Part shown: positions 1 to 7,756 of the stretch, piece after piece
Layout of the letters: every line of letters starts with the position of its first letter
Position numbering within the stretch: position 1 is the first letter of the stretch
Assembly: GCF_001424045.1 (NCBI RefSeq)
Contig: NZ_LMQB01000023.1
Location: 1 to 64,000, forward strand
From: Rhizobium sp. Leaf371
GTDB lineage: Bacteria > Pseudomonadota > Alphaproteobacteria > Rhizobiales > Rhizobiaceae
Direction: 5' to 3'
DNA: 64,000 bases
Made by a program: the position numbers and the translations under genes
Notes under the pieces: generated by a model
Told to the model about the DNA's origin: nothing
Database searches by the model: none
What the model saw: only the letters and a program-made list of their open reading frames with translations

Positions 1-110
1 CGATCACTCCAGAGCCCCCGCTGAAAACATGCAGGGGACGGTTGAAACATGGGTCAATTCTCAATGGAAATATAACGCTGCGCCGGGTCAGCTCTCAGTG
101 GAAATCAACA
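1..110 (-). mobile_element. Terminus of an IS21-family-like insertion sequence (rest lies left of the window)
   Basis: Read on the minus strand, the end begins TGTTGATTTCCACTGAGA at 110 and contains two copies of a 22-bp unit (see repeat), the multiple-terminal-repeat layout typical of IS21-family ends upstream of istA. At the very edge, a GGAG followed by a GTG codon (7..5, minus) could be the istA start, but only a few bases are visible. The element would run leftwards out of the window. The inner boundary at 110 is inferred from the expected CA/TG terminus; no target duplication can be checked because the other end is missing. Family assignment is from remembered terminal sequence, not a search. 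Confidence 0.6.
51..106. repeat. Two 22-bp direct repeats of the IS end
   Basis: Copies at 51-72 and 85-106 share the frame GGGTCA-N2-TCTCA-N-TGGAAAT and differ at only four positions. They are spaced 12 bp apart. IS21-type elements carry such repeated terminal transposase-binding sites, so these support the mobile-element call at this edge. Confidence 0.7.
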
Positions 111-1525
111 GCTTCGACAAAATAGGTGTCCAGCAGATGCTCCAGTTCGACGGCGCGTTCGTTAGTGCACCAGCTTCCGTCGAGGGAGGCTTGGACCACG
201 TCGTGCAGGCGGACGGCCCTGTTGCGATCCGGGGCCGTGAGGCTGTTCCCTTTCAACTTTCGAATGCCCAGCGGCTTGATAGCGAAACTGAGGAAATCCT
301 CGTCGCAAACAGGAAGGCCCGACCAGGCGAACACCGATAATTCCTTGGTCAGCGATGGCCGCAACCGCTCGAGAAGGACATCGGTTAATCGCCGCCCGCC
401 GAATTCCATATCGCCGATGACATCGCAATCTTCAAGGATGTCATCCCACGTCGCTCCTTCGCGCACCGCAGCAAGGATGAGCGAAAGCGTCAGCGGATGA
501 CCTTTCACCGTTCCCCAGACCTTGTCGAACACCGACTCCGGGCACTTCACTGGGGCAAGCCCTAGAAGCGCCGAGGATTGTAGTCGATCCAGCATGGGCA
601 GGTTGAACGATTGCGTGTCGGTCGAGCGTTGGGTCAACAGTACGTGGGTGCCCTTGCCGCAGATTCTCTCCAACGCCGTCATATCCAGATTTGCCGGAGC
701 GTCATCGATCACAAGCAGGCATCGCAACGTTTGCATCAATCCTACGATGTTGCGGCTTTCGCCCGCGCGTAAGAGCGGGACCGCTTGCAGATCATCCGCT
801 CTGCGAATTTCATCGCCGTCTAGCCAGATGCGGACTTCGTAATCGTCCTGATGCCGATGGGCGAAAGCCTGGAGGGTCGCGGTCTTCCCAATTCCACCCA
901 CTCCGCCGATGGCCAAAACAGGCTTCTGTCGCAGTCGCTCAACGATCGCCCTGTCAATATCGTCTCGAGGCAACCAGCTCGGCAGTGGCTCTGGCATCAT
1001 TCGGCCCGCCGCTTCCTCCTCTCGAATCCGCTCCAGATCCGGAAGGTATGGAGAGAGCCTGCGTACCACCGAATCGCTCAGGATTAGATGGTCGACCAAG
1101 TGCGTCGCGATTTCCACCGCGCCCCAGAGATAGAGGGTTTTGCCTTTCATCTCGGGCAGATCGAGCATCGAACGCTCAAACTCCTGAGCGACCTGCGGTC
1201 GGCTCGGCTGTCCGGATAGGAGGAATATCTTTTCGGCACTGGGCGCGCCGGCCAGAGCGTGGGCGAGGTCGCCGCGCGCCTTATCCATGTCCCCGCTAAA
1301 ATAATCCTTGCGGTCGGAGTACTCGACCGCGACTTTTCCGTCGCCGTTCGTGGTGTCTACAACGCCTGCGACAGGATAGCCGAGCAAATTCAGTCCCCGG
1401 TGGTCCAACGGCAGCTCAAGCAGGGCCTGGACGAACAGGCCGCCAAACCTCTCGAAATCGGTAGCTATGTAGCCTATCCCATTCGCCAGCCGGCTGATAA
1501 GTGCGGTTCGGCGCTTCGGGTTCAT
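95..1525 (-). CDS. STAND-type NTPase with nuclease-like N-terminus, 3'-truncated by IS insertion
   Basis: The 476-residue product has an N-terminal region (about 1-120) with the look of a PD-(D/E)xK fold: D57 and E68-Y-S70 sit in a beta-hairpin-like stretch, but the usual Lys of ExK is Ser. It then has an NB-ARC-like ATPase: Walker A GGVGGIGKT at 207-215, Walker B LLVIDD at 270-275, a TQRS sensor at 298-301 and GHPL at 342-345, followed by a winged-helix-like segment. STAND NTPases normally carry a long C-terminal sensor repeat domain. Here the frame enters the IS terminus at 110, and the last few residues and the stop (95-97) are IS-derived, so the sensor is missing. In the family such proteins work in phage sensing (Avs-like) or regulation. 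A defence role is an inference, and the gene is probably non-functional now. Confidence 0.7.
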   Translation of the reverse strand: MNPKRRTALISRLANGIGYIATDFERFGGLFVQALLELPLDHRGLNLLGYPVAGVVDTTNGDGKVAVEYSDRKDYFSGDMDKARGDLAHALAGAPSAEKIFLLSGQPSRPQVAQEFERSMLDLPEMKGKTLYLWGAVEIATHLVDHLILSDSVVRRLSPYLPDLERIREEEAAGRMMPEPLPSWLPRDDIDRAIVERLRQKPVLAIGGVGGIGKTATLQAFAHRHQDDYEVRIWLDGDEIRRADDLQAVPLLRAGESRNIVGLMQTLRCLLVIDDAPANLDMTALERICGKGTHVLLTQRSTDTQSFNLPMLDRLQSSALLGLAPVKCPESVFDKVWGTVKGHPLTLSLILAAVREGATWDDILEDCDVIGDMEFGGRRLTDVLLERLRPSLTKELSVFAWSGLPVCDEDFLSFAIKPLGIRKLKGNSLTAPDRNRAVRLHDVVQASLDGSWCTNERAVELEHLLDTYFVEAVDFH

Positions 1526-2272
1526 TCAGTTCCTCAAATGAAGGTCGAGTGCGGTCGGTTGGTAGGAGGAGGCGGCGCGTCAGGAGTTAGGAAGTTGTAC
1601 GTTAGATACCACGTTGTCTATGCAATTTCGTCGTTTGCCGGCTGAATTCAATCGAAGCTGGGCATGCGACGTTCGGTCATCAGCGTTATCCGGTTCGACG
1701 TCACGGCGAAGCTGCTCGGAACCTGGCAGCTATTCATCCTCAACGCCCAAAACCGGACGGTCGGGAAGCGGCCCCTTATAAGTCATTCGATGAAGCGCGG
1801 CGCTCTGGCGCTCATAACGCGGCAAGTGAAGGCCAAGCCGTCCGCGCCAATGCCTGCAAGTGACAGCTACGCCGCGCGGATATTTGACAGTTGCATTTGC
1901 TGTACCCGAGGAAGCCCTGTCGACAGGCTGGTTGCGCAAAGTCGAAGAGCGGAAATTATTGCCGTGCGCTCTACCGGTTGACTGATGCCCACAGCCAGGG
2001 CACAAAGGCGGCATCCAAGGTCGTTCGCGGCCGGAGAAACACAGCGAATTCAGGGTCTCTGCTAAGCCCTTGAGAAGTCAGTGAGAATCCAGGTTCCCCA
2101 GCCATCGATTTTTTTCCATTACATTACAGTGTCTTAGCGTTGATCAGAATACGCTAACCGTAACACTCTTCCGGCGCATGCTGCCGTAGCTCGCCTCGCT
2201 GTGGATATCGCGGATGCGAGGTAGCAGACTCAAGGATCAATTGTACCTTTCGTTGCGCTCACAAAACTCTAC
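1526..2272. other. Gene-poor accessory DNA
   Basis: About 750 bp without a convincing gene, of lower GC than the flanking core. Short frames exist on both strands but none has a good ribosome site or recognisable domain. A minus-strand frame ending near 1730 contains RPVLGVEDE, which resembles the start of a receiver domain, but it stops at once. The stretch looks like decayed material. Confidence 0.5.
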
Positions 2273-2770
2273 GTGACAGAGGGGCTTATGCAGTATTTTA
2301 GGATATTCTTAGAAACAGGATTGTTTATCGTCCGAGGTGATGCAACTCACAGACGGCCCTGCAACACGGACTATGTGTTTGGCGCTGAGGACTTGGCCCA
2401 AGCCTCCGTGCTGGCTCGGCGTCATGTTGGCGACCGCGCGAGCCAGAGACCGCCAGCCAGTCACACTTCTATCGTTGAAGATATCTCCGACTGGCTCGAT
2501 CCACATACTCCGTCGGACAATGTCAGAAAGGTTTTGCGCGCTATCGAAAACAGCGCTCGCTTGATGGAAACGATCACGGTCAAGGCAGTCGTTATCGAGT
2601 GCCCAGATGACGAAACAAACACGCTGATTGTCCACCTGAGAGAAGGCGATAATCGTAAGCGCGTGGTGGTCGAGCCGCTCGACGCATTTGCCGAGGGTCC
2701 TCAATGGCTCGAAGAGCGGGTAGCACTTACCCCACGATCATTCGTGCGAACGGCTCAATCTCTGTTCTAA
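2273..2770 (+). CDS. Hypothetical protein, 165 aa (accessory region)
   Basis: No family recognised. The product is soluble with mixed charge and has no signal peptide or membrane segment. The middle (about 70-90) carries a D/P-rich turn and the second half looks like alternating helices and strands. The GTG at 2273 is the longest start; ATG at 2288 (MQYFRIFLETG) is an equally good choice, and neither has a strong ribosome site. Base composition is lower in GC than the core genes further right, in keeping with acquired DNA. A tiny ORF with a good ribosome site follows 27 bp downstream. Confidence 0.5.
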   Translation: MTEGLMQYFRIFLETGLFIVRGDATHRRPCNTDYVFGAEDLAQASVLARRHVGDRASQRPPASHTSIVEDISDWLDPHTPSDNVRKVLRAIENSARLMETITVKAVVIECPDDETNTLIVHLREGDNRKRVVVEPLDAFAEGPQWLEERVALTPRSFVRTAQSLF

Positions 2771-2797
2771 ATTCAGAGACGCAACTAAGGAAGGTAT

Positions 2798-2911
2798 ATG
2801 AGCTCCAAAGAACAGCTAGGTAGCCGCATTGATGATGCCTACGTGCATGCTTGGGATACTGACGTGTATCCGCTCTACCACGACTGGTGCGCCTCGGCAC
2901 GACGCCTTTGA
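2798..2911 (+). CDS. Possible small ORF, 37 aa
   Basis: The ATG at 2798 is preceded by an AAGGAAGG ribosome site, and the frame runs 37 codons to TGA. The peptide is polar with several aromatic residues (HAWD..VYPLYHDW). It could be a short gene translated after the 165-residue protein, or the 5' remnant of a longer gene broken in this decayed region. No homologue is recognised. Confidence 0.3.
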   Translation: MSSKEQLGSRIDDAYVHAWDTDVYPLYHDWCASARRL

Positions 2912-3032
2912 GGATGACTTTAAGGTAAGGAAGGCGATGATGGGTAAGGACATTACGCGACCTTCCGATCTCTTATGACGCGGCGAAAACCCTGCCCCGA
3001 CGCCTGATAAACACTCGGGGTTGTCGATTGCC

Positions 3033-3260
3033 TCAAGGGCGAAAATTAACATCGTCAGATCTGCGAGATAGTGAGTAGCCGAATGCCTCCAACTGATTTG
3101 TATCAAGGCCGTGAAGAGCATTGAGATAGCGGATAAAGCCGGGCTGAGTTTCGCCGCCTTCTTCAATTGCCAGTGCGAGGCGCTCGCAAGTCTGCTGACC
3201 CTTGGCATAGATGCGTACTTCCGAGCCGGCGAAACCATGCTTCTCAACACATACACTCAA
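3033..3260 (-). pseudogene. Detached 3' part of the neighbouring glycosyltransferase gene (frameshift candidate)
   Basis: This open frame of about 75 codons has only a TTG start and no ribosome site. It lies directly behind the glycosyltransferase stop on the same strand. The same frame is open upstream through 3286-3290, a run of five G on the minus strand. Adding one base to that run would join the two frames into a protein of about 330 residues (reading ..EGG-ECRLNAGYLSV..). The content (CERLALAIEEGGE..FIRYLNALHGLD) is coding-like. It could instead be an unrelated small gene. Confidence 0.4.
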
Positions 3261-3271
3261 ATAGCCGGCGT

Positions 3272-4021
3272 TCAGCCGACACTCTCCCCCTCGCCCTCGC
3301 TTGTCCAGATGGATTGCCCGTTGGCAAAATCCTTTCTGATCCGGCGCTCGTCGCGCCAGTTGCGGCCGGTGTCTTCGATGACCGGGGTCAGGCGCGGCGA
3401 GTAGATATAGGTCCTGTATCGTGCGACGCTGGCCTCAAGGGCCATGTTTGTGTTGGAGTAGAACTGCTTTTCAGGATCCAGGGCCGGATCGAGGAGACCT
3501 GCGGCGAGGCGGGCGAAATCGCCGCGCAGGACGGAGGGGGAGGTCGAGAACAGGGGCTTCGTGCGGAGTCTGGGAAGCTTTACGCCGAAGAGCTTGAAGC
3601 TACGTTTCTGATAGAGATGCCCTTTTCGCCGGATGTCCCAGTTCTGATTGATCGTGTGCAGCGAAACCTGCTGGATGGACGGATCTGCGAAGGGCGCCAG
3701 GATGGCCTGATCGAGCTCGGTCAGCGTGCGCCAGTCGTCCTCGAGGTGAAAGACGTAATCGGCCGAGGTGTTCGACCACAAGCGCCTGACGGCCGAACAG
3801 AAATTCGGCGTCTCCGGCTGAAAGACGGTCGCTTGCGGAAAAAGATGATGAACGATGGACAGGCAGGCCGCCGCATCGTCTGCATCGCCGAAGATCGGAT
3901 CGATATTGACGAGGCAGCGGGAGACGTCGAGGTGGCGGAAGCACCTCTCCTGAAAGTCGGTCAAGGTCGCTTCCAGCAGGTCCGGCCTGCGACCGGCGAC
4001 AACGCATACATCGATCATCAT
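3272..4021 (-). CDS. Small glycosyltransferase-like protein (GT-A fold)
   Basis: 249 residues. It opens with a short beta-strand and RRPDLLEATL, then a HLEDDW acidic motif near residue 125 that resembles the metal/nucleotide-sugar-binding DxD-type site of GT-A enzymes. It lacks a signal peptide or membrane helix, so it is probably cytosolic, adding a sugar to an unknown surface glycan or protein. There is no glycan cluster beside it. The C-terminus may be artificially short: the frame ends just after a five-G run, and another open frame continues on the same strand. Acceptor and sugar donor cannot be inferred. Confidence 0.6.
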   Translation of the reverse strand: MMIDVCVVAGRRPDLLEATLTDFQERCFRHLDVSRCLVNIDPIFGDADDAAACLSIVHHLFPQATVFQPETPNFCSAVRRLWSNTSADYVFHLEDDWRTLTELDQAILAPFADPSIQQVSLHTINQNWDIRRKGHLYQKRSFKLFGVKLPRLRTKPLFSTSPSVLRGDFARLAAGLLDPALDPEKQFYSNTNMALEASVARYRTYIYSPRLTPVIEDTGRNWRDERRIRKDFANGQSIWTSEGEGESVG

Positions 4022-4167
4022 GACAAACCTCTTCCTGCTTGCTCAACATGGGAATAAGACAAAAGGAAAATCTGTTAAAGATTTTTCTAATTCTCAAATC
4101 GAATTCCTGAGAACGAGCGACCTCTCTTTGCACGGTCGAGGCGACGCTGCTTCGATGCTCGACGCCC

Positions 4168-4192
4168 GGAACATTGGCCGGTGGCGGACGTT
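4168..4192 (+). promoter_or_regulatory. EcfG-type general stress promoter
   Basis: GGAAC at 4168-4172, 16-bp spacer, CGTT at 4189-4192. This is an exact match to the EcfG/RpoE2 consensus of alphaproteobacteria. The -10 lies 26 bp before the start codon at 4219. Confidence 0.75.
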
Positions 4193-4218
4193 GATTTGCG
4201 AATTCAAGGAGAAGCGAC

Positions 4219-4476
4219 ATGGCCGACACCAAGACATCCGCACCGAGGACCGAAACCGACGGGGCTCTCGATATTCGTGACGAGGACGTGACGCCGATCG
4301 GGAGCGAGGCGGAGCTGAAGGGCAAGGATGCGGACGAGGTGGAGCCGGACGACATGATGTCGGGTGCCGCACGTCGTGAGGCCGCTCGCCTGAAGGGCGA
4401 CGTTTTCCTGGTGCGCTCCGATCTCGAGGACGCAGACCAGCGCGAGGCAACGCCCGGCATGCGCGAGCAGGACTGA
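4219..4476 (+). CDS. Small acidic hypothetical protein, 85 aa, stress-promoter driven
   Basis: A very polar, Asp/Glu-rich protein without Cys, signal peptide or membrane helix, probably largely disordered. The start has a strong AAGGAG ribosome site (positions 4207-4212). It is preceded by an exact EcfG-type promoter and followed by a hairpin terminator, so it is a single-gene stress transcript. Sequence features such as MSGAARREAARLKGD near the middle suggest one amphipathic helix. Function is unknown. Hydrophilin-like or DNA-/membrane-protective roles are common for such proteins, but that is a guess. Confidence 0.75.
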   Translation: MADTKTSAPRTETDGALDIRDEDVTPIGSEAELKGKDADEVEPDDMMSGAARREAARLKGDVFLVRSDLEDADQREATPGMREQD

Positions 4477-4525
4477 TCCTTCCTGCGCAAGCAGGGTTAG
4501 CCCGTTCGCCGAAAGGCGTTTGGCA

Positions 4526-4559
4526 GAAAGCGGATGGTGGTTGAACCCCATCCGCTTTC
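4526..4559 (+). terminator. Hairpin terminator after the 85-aa gene
   Basis: Arms GAAAGCGGATGG (4526-4537) and CCATCCGCTTTC (4548-4559) pair perfectly over 12 bp with a 10-base loop. There is only a short T-rich tail. Confidence 0.7.
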
Positions 4560-4597
4560 TCGCGTTCGGCGTCTATATGCGGGCCCAAGATGATCCC

Positions 4598-4622
4598 GGA
4601 ACTTAAGGCCAAGCGGTGCGTT
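4598..4622 (+). promoter_or_regulatory. EcfG-type general stress promoter
   Basis: GGAAC at 4598-4602, 16-bp spacer, CGTT at 4619-4622: an exact consensus match ahead of the gene starting at 4672. Confidence 0.75.
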
Positions 4623-4671
4623 TGCTCTTCATGTGCCGATATTCGGCGAAACAAGAAGGAGGAAGCACACC

Positions 4672-5211
4672 ATGAACCAGCGTTTTGATCCGAACGAAAA
4701 TCGCCCCGCCAATCCCACGTCCTGGCCTGCAGACGACGCCGCGCGCGCCGAGCAGGCAGCCCGCACCGACCCGGCAACGATGCGGCCAACGGCCGGCATC
4801 GATCCGGTGACCGGGGCGCCGCTCGGGGATCCCCTGGCGCAGCGTCCGCTGGATCCGACAGCGCCGGTGGCGCGGACCCGCCGCAGCAACTGGCCTGTGC
4901 TGATCATTCTCCTTGCGGGCCTGGTTCTGGCGCTTCTGGTCTGGCTGCCCGCAGAAATGTCGAACGACGCGTCCGACACGGCAACGCAGCCGGCTCCGGC
5001 AAGCCAGACGGCAACGCCGCCGGCCGCCGAGGCGCCTGCCGCAACCGCGCCGTCCACCACCGCGCCTGCCGCAACGGCACCGGCTGAAACAGCTCCGGTC
5101 ACCCCGGCAACACCGCCGGCTGCCACCGATACGGCTCCGGCAACTCCGGCTCCGGCAACGGGCGCCGCTCCGGCAACCGGCACGGCTCCGGCAACCGGCA
5201 CGGCTCCGTAA
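4672..5211 (+). CDS. Single-pass membrane protein with Pro/Ala/Thr-rich periplasmic tail
   Basis: ATG 4672 is chosen because of the AAGAAGGAGG ribosome site just upstream; an in-frame ATG at 4633 has none. The 179-residue product has a polar N-terminus (about 1-65), one membrane helix (NWPVLIILLAGLVLALLVWLP, split here only for reading) near 66-86, and then a low-complexity tail of Ala/Pro/Thr. The tail ends in hexapeptide repeats of the ATGTAP type. The tail probably spans or contacts the periplasm or cell wall. An exact EcfG-type promoter precedes it and a terminator follows, so it is a monocistronic stress gene. No enzymatic domain is visible. Confidence 0.75.
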   Translation: MNQRFDPNENRPANPTSWPADDAARAEQAARTDPATMRPTAGIDPVTGAPLGDPLAQRPLDPTAPVARTRRSNWPVLIILLAGLVLALLVWLPAEMSNDASDTATQPAPASQTATPPAAEAPAATAPSTTAPAATAPAETAPVTPATPPAATDTAPATPAPATGAAPATGTAPATGTAP

Positions 5212-5248
5212 GCCGGTTTCGGCTGAAAGACCGCCAGACATTGTTGAG

Positions 5249-5276
5249 AAAAGCGGGGCCAGATGGTCCCGCTTTT
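5249..5276 (+). terminator. Rho-independent terminator
   Basis: Arms AAAAGCGGG (5249-5257) and CCCGCTTTT (5268-5276) are followed by further T residues, 38 bp after the stop of the membrane protein gene. Confidence 0.8.
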
Positions 5277-5413
5277 TTGTTGCCTCGTGGTTCCGTGCGT
5301 CTTGAATGACGATCGCTCCGAGTGGTTCGGTCAGACATTATCGCCTGCCCGGTCGAACCAAAGCGCGGCTCAGCGGTTATCCCTCGTGAAACGACAAGAT
5401 CGAGGATCAGACG

Positions 5414-5899
5414 ATGATCGAGAAGACCACACGCCGCGAAGAAGACTACCGTGATTATGAAGACCGCGACCTGAAGGACGGCTGGCCCTATGCCGATGAC
5501 GTTTCGGGTTCGCCGACCGACGTTGCCAATCGCTCTTACGGCGAGACGGATGAAAGCTTCGACGAGTCCGGCAATCCCGGCTTCGAGACGTCGGACGAGA
5601 CGGCGCGGGTCGGTCATGGTGGCCCGGATATCCTGCGCGACGATCCGGAGGCCGATACCGATGACGACGGCATGGAAGAAGCGCTGTCCAATGCACTCGA
5701 AGAGCATGAGATCGACACGTCATCCGTCGAGATCAAGGTCCTGCGGGGCGTGGCGGAACTCTCCGGTGAGGTCGAGACCGCAGCCGATCGACGGGCAATC
5801 GAGGAGCTCGCCTATCGCATTCCCGGCATCTCCAAGGTCCGCAACGCGCTGACGACCATCGCGGTCGATGCGAATTTGCCGAGCGGCCTGAACGACTGA
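5414..5899 (+). CDS. BON-domain protein
   Basis: 161 residues. The first 90 are acidic and low-complexity (RDYEDRDLKDGWPYADD..), without a signal peptide. The last 70 form a BON domain: an acidic helix (MEEALSNALEEHEIDTSSV), IEIKVLRGVAELSGEV-type strands, a second helix (DRRAIEELAYRIPGI) and a closing VRNALTTI strand. BON domains bind membranes or other proteins and occur in osmotic-stress proteins such as OsmY. A near-consensus EcfG element (CGAAC-N16-GGTT, 5354-5378; two mismatches) lies 36 bp before the start, suggesting membership in the surrounding stress set. That promoter is weak evidence. Confidence 0.8.
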   Translation: MIEKTTRREEDYRDYEDRDLKDGWPYADDVSGSPTDVANRSYGETDESFDESGNPGFETSDETARVGHGGPDILRDDPEADTDDDGMEEALSNALEEHEIDTSSVEIKVLRGVAELSGEVETAADRRAIEELAYRIPGISKVRNALTTIAVDANLPSGLND

Positions 5900-6083
5900 A
5901 CCGTGGCCAAGCGGCACAGGCGGTTCGTCGGAGAATGCGTCGTGCGTCCCGGCCGCCGGTCGCGTTTCCAAAATGTCAGTCATCGGTTACAATATCTGCG
6001 CGGTCTACAAGACTGCGCAGTTTCTGTTTAGCGTGCAGTTCCTGTTTTCCGCGCTGTTCCTGCGTCAAATGTCTGGAGTGATC

Positions 6084-6935
6084 ATGGGGGGATCTGGGGA
6101 GACACGCGCGGCGGCAGGTGAGACCGCGTTTCGCACGACGGATTTCGTCACGGGACTTGCGCGCGGCATCGCCGGCGCCCTGTTGTTTGCCCTGCCGATG
6201 CAGATGACGATGGAAATGTGGGATCTGGGCTTTGCCATGGATCGCTTTCGTCTCGCTCTGCTGCTCATTCTCACCGTGCCGCTGCTGATCGGCATCGCCC
6301 ATCGCATCGGCTTCGAGAAAACGGTGTCCTGGCGCGAGGATATCCGCGACGCGATGATCGCCTATGCGATCGGTATCCTCGCCAGCGCGATGATCCTGAC
6401 GCTGTTCAAGCTTCTGACACCGGAAACGTCGGAGCAGGATTTTCTGGGCAAGATCGCGCTTCAGGCCGTTCCCGCGGGGATCGGCGCGCTTCTCGGCCGC
6501 AGCCAGCTTGGCGCCGATCCGGATGATGCCGAGGATGATCCGGACAGCGGCTATGGTGCCGAACTTTTCATGATGGCCGTCGGCGCGCTGTTCCTCAATC
6601 TCAACATGGCGCCGACCGAGGAGATGATCCTGATCTCCTACAAGATGACGCCGTGGCACGCGCTGGCGACCATCGTCCTTTCCATCCTCGTCATGCACGC
6701 CTTCGTCTATGCCGTCTCGTTCGAGGGCGGGCACGAGCTGGAGGATACGCCGGGCTGGCATGCGCTGATCCGCTTCACCCTGCCGGGCTATGTGATCGCG
6801 CTGCTGGTCAGCCTCTATTGTCTCTGGAGTTTCGGCAGGCTCGACGGATCCGGCTCCATGCCGGCGCTGATGTCCACCATCGTGCTCGGCTTCCCCGGTG
6901 CCATCGGCGCCGCCGCCGCCCGGCTCATCCTGTGA
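6084..6935 (+). CDS. TIGR02587-like integral membrane protein
   Basis: The start at 6084 is preferred because GGAG at 6075-6078 serves it; upstream in-frame codons reach back to 5973. The 283-residue product has about six to eight membrane segments (for example GALLFALPMQMTM, LALLLILTVPLLIGIAH, AYAIGILASAMILTLF, LFMMAVGALFLNLNM, ALATIVLSILVMHAFVY and the last two near the C-terminus). A conserved APTEEMILIS loop lies mid-protein. Composition and partner match the TIGR02587 family of putative membrane proteins of unknown function. It ends 8 bp before a TIGR02588-like gene, the partner seen with this family, so the two probably act as a complex. Confidence 0.75.
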   Translation: MGGSGETRAAAGETAFRTTDFVTGLARGIAGALLFALPMQMTMEMWDLGFAMDRFRLALLLILTVPLLIGIAHRIGFEKTVSWREDIRDAMIAYAIGILASAMILTLFKLLTPETSEQDFLGKIALQAVPAGIGALLGRSQLGADPDDAEDDPDSGYGAELFMMAVGALFLNLNMAPTEEMILISYKMTPWHALATIVLSILVMHAFVYAVSFEGGHELEDTPGWHALIRFTLPGYVIALLVSLYCLWSFGRLDGSGSMPALMSTIVLGFPGAIGAAAARLIL

Positions 6936-6943
6936 GGTGCTGA

Positions 6944-7351
6944 ATGGCGTCGTCCCGCCGCAAGATCGTCCGCCGCCATCCGCACTGGATCGAGTGGACC
7001 ACAGGCCTCCTCTCGACCGCTCTGGTCGCCACGATGACCGGCATGATCCTCTATCACGGCTTTACGGCGAAGGACGCCGCACCGGAGCTTGCCGTCACGG
7101 TGACGGCGCAGCGGCCGACGGCGCAAGGTTTCGAGGTGTCGTTCATCGTTTCCAATACAGGCAAGAAGACAGCGGCCGGGGTGCCCGTGACCGGGCGTCT
7201 TCTGAACGACGGGCAACAGCCGGTGGAGACCCGGGAAGTCACGATCGACTACGTTCCCGCCCAGTCCCAGGTGGAGGGTGCCCTGCTGTTTTCCGCCGAT
7301 CCCGGCGCCTCCCGGCTCGATGTCCGGGCATCCGGCTATAGCGATCCTTGA
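6944..7351 (+). CDS. TIGR02588-like membrane-anchored protein
   Basis: 135 residues. A basic N-terminus (SSRRKIVRRHPHW) is followed by one membrane helix near 18-38, and then a beta-rich periplasmic domain resembling an Ig/CARDB-like fold with strands such as GFEVSFIVSNTGKKTAAGVPV. The start lies 8 bp after the multi-spanning partner, so the two are co-translated. TIGR02588 proteins are known mainly by this association; the function is not established. Confidence 0.75.
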   Translation: MASSRRKIVRRHPHWIEWTTGLLSTALVATMTGMILYHGFTAKDAAPELAVTVTAQRPTAQGFEVSFIVSNTGKKTAAGVPVTGRLLNDGQQPVETREVTIDYVPAQSQVEGALLFSADPGASRLDVRASGYSDP

Positions 7352-7380
7352 GACGTCTGCTCTCCGTGGCTTGTGAAGGC

Positions 7381-7581
7381 TTAATGCATCCGCTCCGCCA
7401 TGGCCTTGCGGGTCGCCGCGATATGGTCGCAGACCGCCTGATGCGCGGTTGCGGGATCGGCATAGACTTCCCCGTCGAGCGGCCAGACATGGAACTTCAC
7501 GGCCATGAAACGCAGGCCGCGAGCGTGCGGCATCAGGGTGCCCACGGCTTCGCCTGATATCTCAACGATGTGTTTCTGCAT
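7381..7581 (-). CDS. Small hypothetical protein, 66 aa, stress-promoter driven
   Basis: CAGGAG lies 7 bp before the ATG at 7581. The peptide MQKHIVEISGEAVGTLMPH.. is soluble, without Cys or membrane helix, and the second half is helical (HQAVCDHIAATRKAMAERMH contains the only Cys). The upstream minus-strand sequence carries an exact EcfG-type promoter (7659-7683). The gene is convergent with the TIGR02588-like gene. No family is recognised. Confidence 0.7.
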   Translation of the reverse strand: MQKHIVEISGEAVGTLMPHARGLRFMAVKFHVWPLDGEVYADPATAHQAVCDHIAATRKAMAERMH

Positions 7582-7658
7582 GCGTATCTCCTGCCGCCAT
7601 CATCCGGCAGCCCTATCCCGTCGCAGGCACGCCATTGTGTCGTGTGCGGCGACGGGGA

Positions 7659-7683
7659 AACGGCAGGCGCGACCCATCGTTCC
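7659..7683 (-). promoter_or_regulatory. EcfG-type general stress promoter (minus strand)
   Basis: On the plus strand AACG (7659-7662), 16 bp, GTTCC (7679-7683). Read on the minus strand this is GGAAC-N16-CGTT, about 78 bp before the small gene starting at 7581. Confidence 0.7.
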
Positions 7684-7756
7684 GTGTCCGAAATCAAACA
7701 AACTTGTCCGCATTCCCGGCAGGTTTGATCGGATCGCGTCCAGGTGTTTCGCCGCC

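Noticed and set aside
1730-2014. Minus-strand frame ending RPVLGVEDE, like the start of a receiver domain
   Set aside because: It stops right after the motif, and none of the three frames downstream continues a receiver fold. At most a remnant.
5354-5378. Possible EcfG promoter ahead of the BON-domain gene
   Set aside because: CGAAC-N16-GGTT has two mismatches. Mentioned with the gene but not counted among the exact sites.
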